Below are positions 6,040 to 6,637 of a stretch of 6,637 nucleotides of DNA, piece after piece; position 1 is the stretch's first letter, and every line of letters begins with the position of its first letter. The stretch spans positions 1-6,637 of the forward strand of contig CALAFU010000104.1 of the NCBI GenBank assembly GCA_937891325.1, written 5' to 3'. A program made the position numbers and the translations under genes. The DNA comes from an uncultured Candidatus Melainabacteria bacterium (lineage in GTDB: Bacteria > Cyanobacteriota > Vampirovibrionia > Gastranaerophilales > Gastranaerophilaceae). The notes under the pieces were generated by a model, which was not told the DNA's origin, made no database searches, and saw only the letters and a list, made by a program, of their open reading frames with translations.

Positions 6040-6543
6040 CTATACATTCTTATTTACTAAAATACCAGAATTGTAATCTAGCTTGTTAACCATACTAACA
6101 AAATCATCAGTGTTAATAGTTTCAACTGTTTTATTAGTAACTATATTATACAATTCAATATTATTCAAGTTATTGTTAAATCGAATTGTAATATTTTCCG
6201 GATCTTTTATGACAGGTGCTTTATAACGTTTAAAACGTTTTTTTCTAGAAATACCGTCATCAAAAGTTTCATTAGGGTCTATAGAAGAACCTTTTGATTC
6301 TTCTTGTTGTTCCTCGTTATCTTCTTCGTCATCGTCATCTTGAAATCCGTCTTCAAAAAATTGATTTTTTTCTTTTTCCTCGTCTGTATTGTTATCAATC
6401 TTTTTATTTAAAGCTCTGTCAATTTTACCGACAACCTTTTCACTAGCATTAAGAACAGCTTGTTCTGTAGTTGCTGCAACTTGTGCCGAGGTTATATCTT
6501 TGGGAAGTCCCAAACTTGACATTGAAAAGCCGTCTACGCTCAT
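6040..6543 (-). CDS. FlaG-like protein with a long acidic insert (putative)
   Basis: The protein has 167 residues in four parts. An N-terminal polar stretch (1-50) is followed by a very acidic, disordered segment (about 54-97, with DDDDEEDNEE at 69-78). A basic patch (RKKRFKRYK, 100-108) comes next, then a C-terminal domain (117-167). That last domain runs NITIRFNNNLNNIELYNIV, TNKTVETINTDDFVSMVNKL, DYNSGILVNKNV. This matches the FlaG layout: a beta-strand pair, a D/N-K-x-T-G-E-V-I-x-x-I-P-like turn, a helix, then G-[IL]-[LI]-V-D-K at the end. It lacks the usual IPPEE core (here INTDDF), so similarity is by pattern rather than close identity. FlaG is a small protein linked to filament length and often encoded just before fliD-fliS. 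AAGGA (6549-6553) precedes ATG 6543. It heads the fliS-fliT-like operon, which supports a flagellar role. Confidence 0.62.
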   Translation of the reverse strand: MSVDGFSMSSLGLPKDITSAQVAATTEQAVLNASEKVVGKIDRALNKKIDNNTDEEKEKNQFFEDGFQDDDDEEDNEEQQEESKGSSIDPNETFDDGISRKKRFKRYKAPVIKDPENITIRFNNNLNNIELYNIVTNKTVETINTDDFVSMVNKLDYNSGILVNKNV

Positions 6544-6575
6544 TTTCTTCCTTTTGTATATTTTGTATAATAAAC

Positions 6576-6604
6576 TTGCCTTTATTTATATTATAATATA
6601 TAAT
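6576..6604 (+). promoter_or_regulatory. Divergent rightward promoter for a gene at or beyond the right edge
   Basis: TTGCCT (6576-6581) and a perfect TATAAT (6599-6604) lie exactly 17 bases apart on the plus strand, with transcription expected near 6611. A ribosome-binding site follows downstream (6626-6631). Its -10 region overlaps the promoter of the flaG-like operon reading the other way. Confidence 0.5.
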
Positions 6605-6617
6605 GTATAAAAAAGAA
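6590..6617 (-). promoter_or_regulatory. Candidate promoter of the flaG-like/fliS/fliT-like operon
   Basis: On the minus strand TTCTTT (6617-6612) and a perfect TATAAT (6595-6590) are 16 bases apart, placing the start of transcription near 6583 and a leader of about 40 bases before ATG 6543. I see no sigma-28 pattern (TAAA, 15 bases, GCCGATAA) or sigma-54 pattern (GG...GC) in this stretch, so a housekeeping-type promoter is the better reading. Confidence 0.4.
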
Positions 6618-6625
6618 TACTTAAT

Positions 6626-6631
6626 GGAGAG
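6626..6631 (+). promoter_or_regulatory. Candidate ribosome-binding site for a plus-strand gene starting at the right edge
   Basis: GGAGAG lies 6 bases before the end of the window, so a start codon at usual spacing would fall at or just after the last base. An ATG at 6624 overlaps this site and would read M-E-S-I, but it has only a weak A-rich site before it. Either way a rightward gene begins here; its product cannot be known. Confidence 0.4.
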
Positions 6632-6637
6632 TATTTT

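Noticed and set aside
6389..6610. 73-codon plus-strand open frame at the right edge
   Set aside because: Opposite the FlaG-like gene and its promoter; hydrophobic content comes from the antisense of AT-rich sequence, and no start site is supported.
6544..6637. Flagellar sigma-28 or sigma-54 promoter before the flaG-like operon
   Set aside because: Neither the TAAA...GCCGATAA nor the GG...GC -24/-12 pattern can be found; TATAAT-type boxes explain the region better.

Overview
The window is AT-rich, tightly packed bacterial DNA with nine protein-coding genes (one cut by the left edge) and no rRNA, tRNA, CRISPR array or insertion sequence that I can see. Shine-Dalgarno sites of the AGGA/GAGG type precede nearly every gene, and several stops and starts are only 1-20 bases apart. 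Low GC, a prepilin with the AFTLAEIL / MGILGVVAAI helix, and flagellar chaperone genes together suggest a gut Gastranaerophilales (Vampirovibrionia, formerly Melainabacteria) genome. This is inferred from protein style; a low-GC Firmicute is the main alternative.

Left block (1-925): a minus-strand pair reads rqcP (S4-domain ribosome quality-control factor, TTG start), then a DedA/YqaA-type membrane protein that runs off the left edge. The two are 1 base apart, and the DedA ribosome-binding site lies in the last codons of rqcP. A short divergent promoter region (about 877-925) separates them from the plus-strand genes.

Middle block (931-3557): a CNNM/CorC-type membrane protein with a CBS pair and a CorC/HlyC domain (likely Mg2+/Na+ transport) is followed 63 bases later by ychF, the conserved ribosome-associated ATPase. 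A long, nearly perfect bidirectional terminator (3505-3557) closes this block and the opposing one.

Right block (3563-6543, all minus): read in transcription order it holds a FlaG-like protein with a long acidic insert, FliS (flagellin chaperone), a FliT/FlgN-like small chaperone, a cation diffusion facilitator (probably zinc), and a lone type IV pilin-like/pseudopilin protein. The first three form a compact flagellar-export operon with no fliD (filament cap) between flaG and fliS, where many bacteria carry it. The CDF gene starts 22 bases after the fliT-like gene and may be co-transcribed or have its own near-leaderless promoter. The pilin gene has its own good promoter. At the right edge a divergent promoter with a ribosome-binding site points to a plus-strand gene starting at or just past the edge.

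Most of this is ordinary core genome. The points most worth a second look are the fliD-less flaG-fliS-fliT cluster with its odd FlaG-like protein, the cysteine-bearing solo pilin with Ala at the cleavage site, and the CDF start with no ribosome-binding site but a perfect -10 box just upstream.
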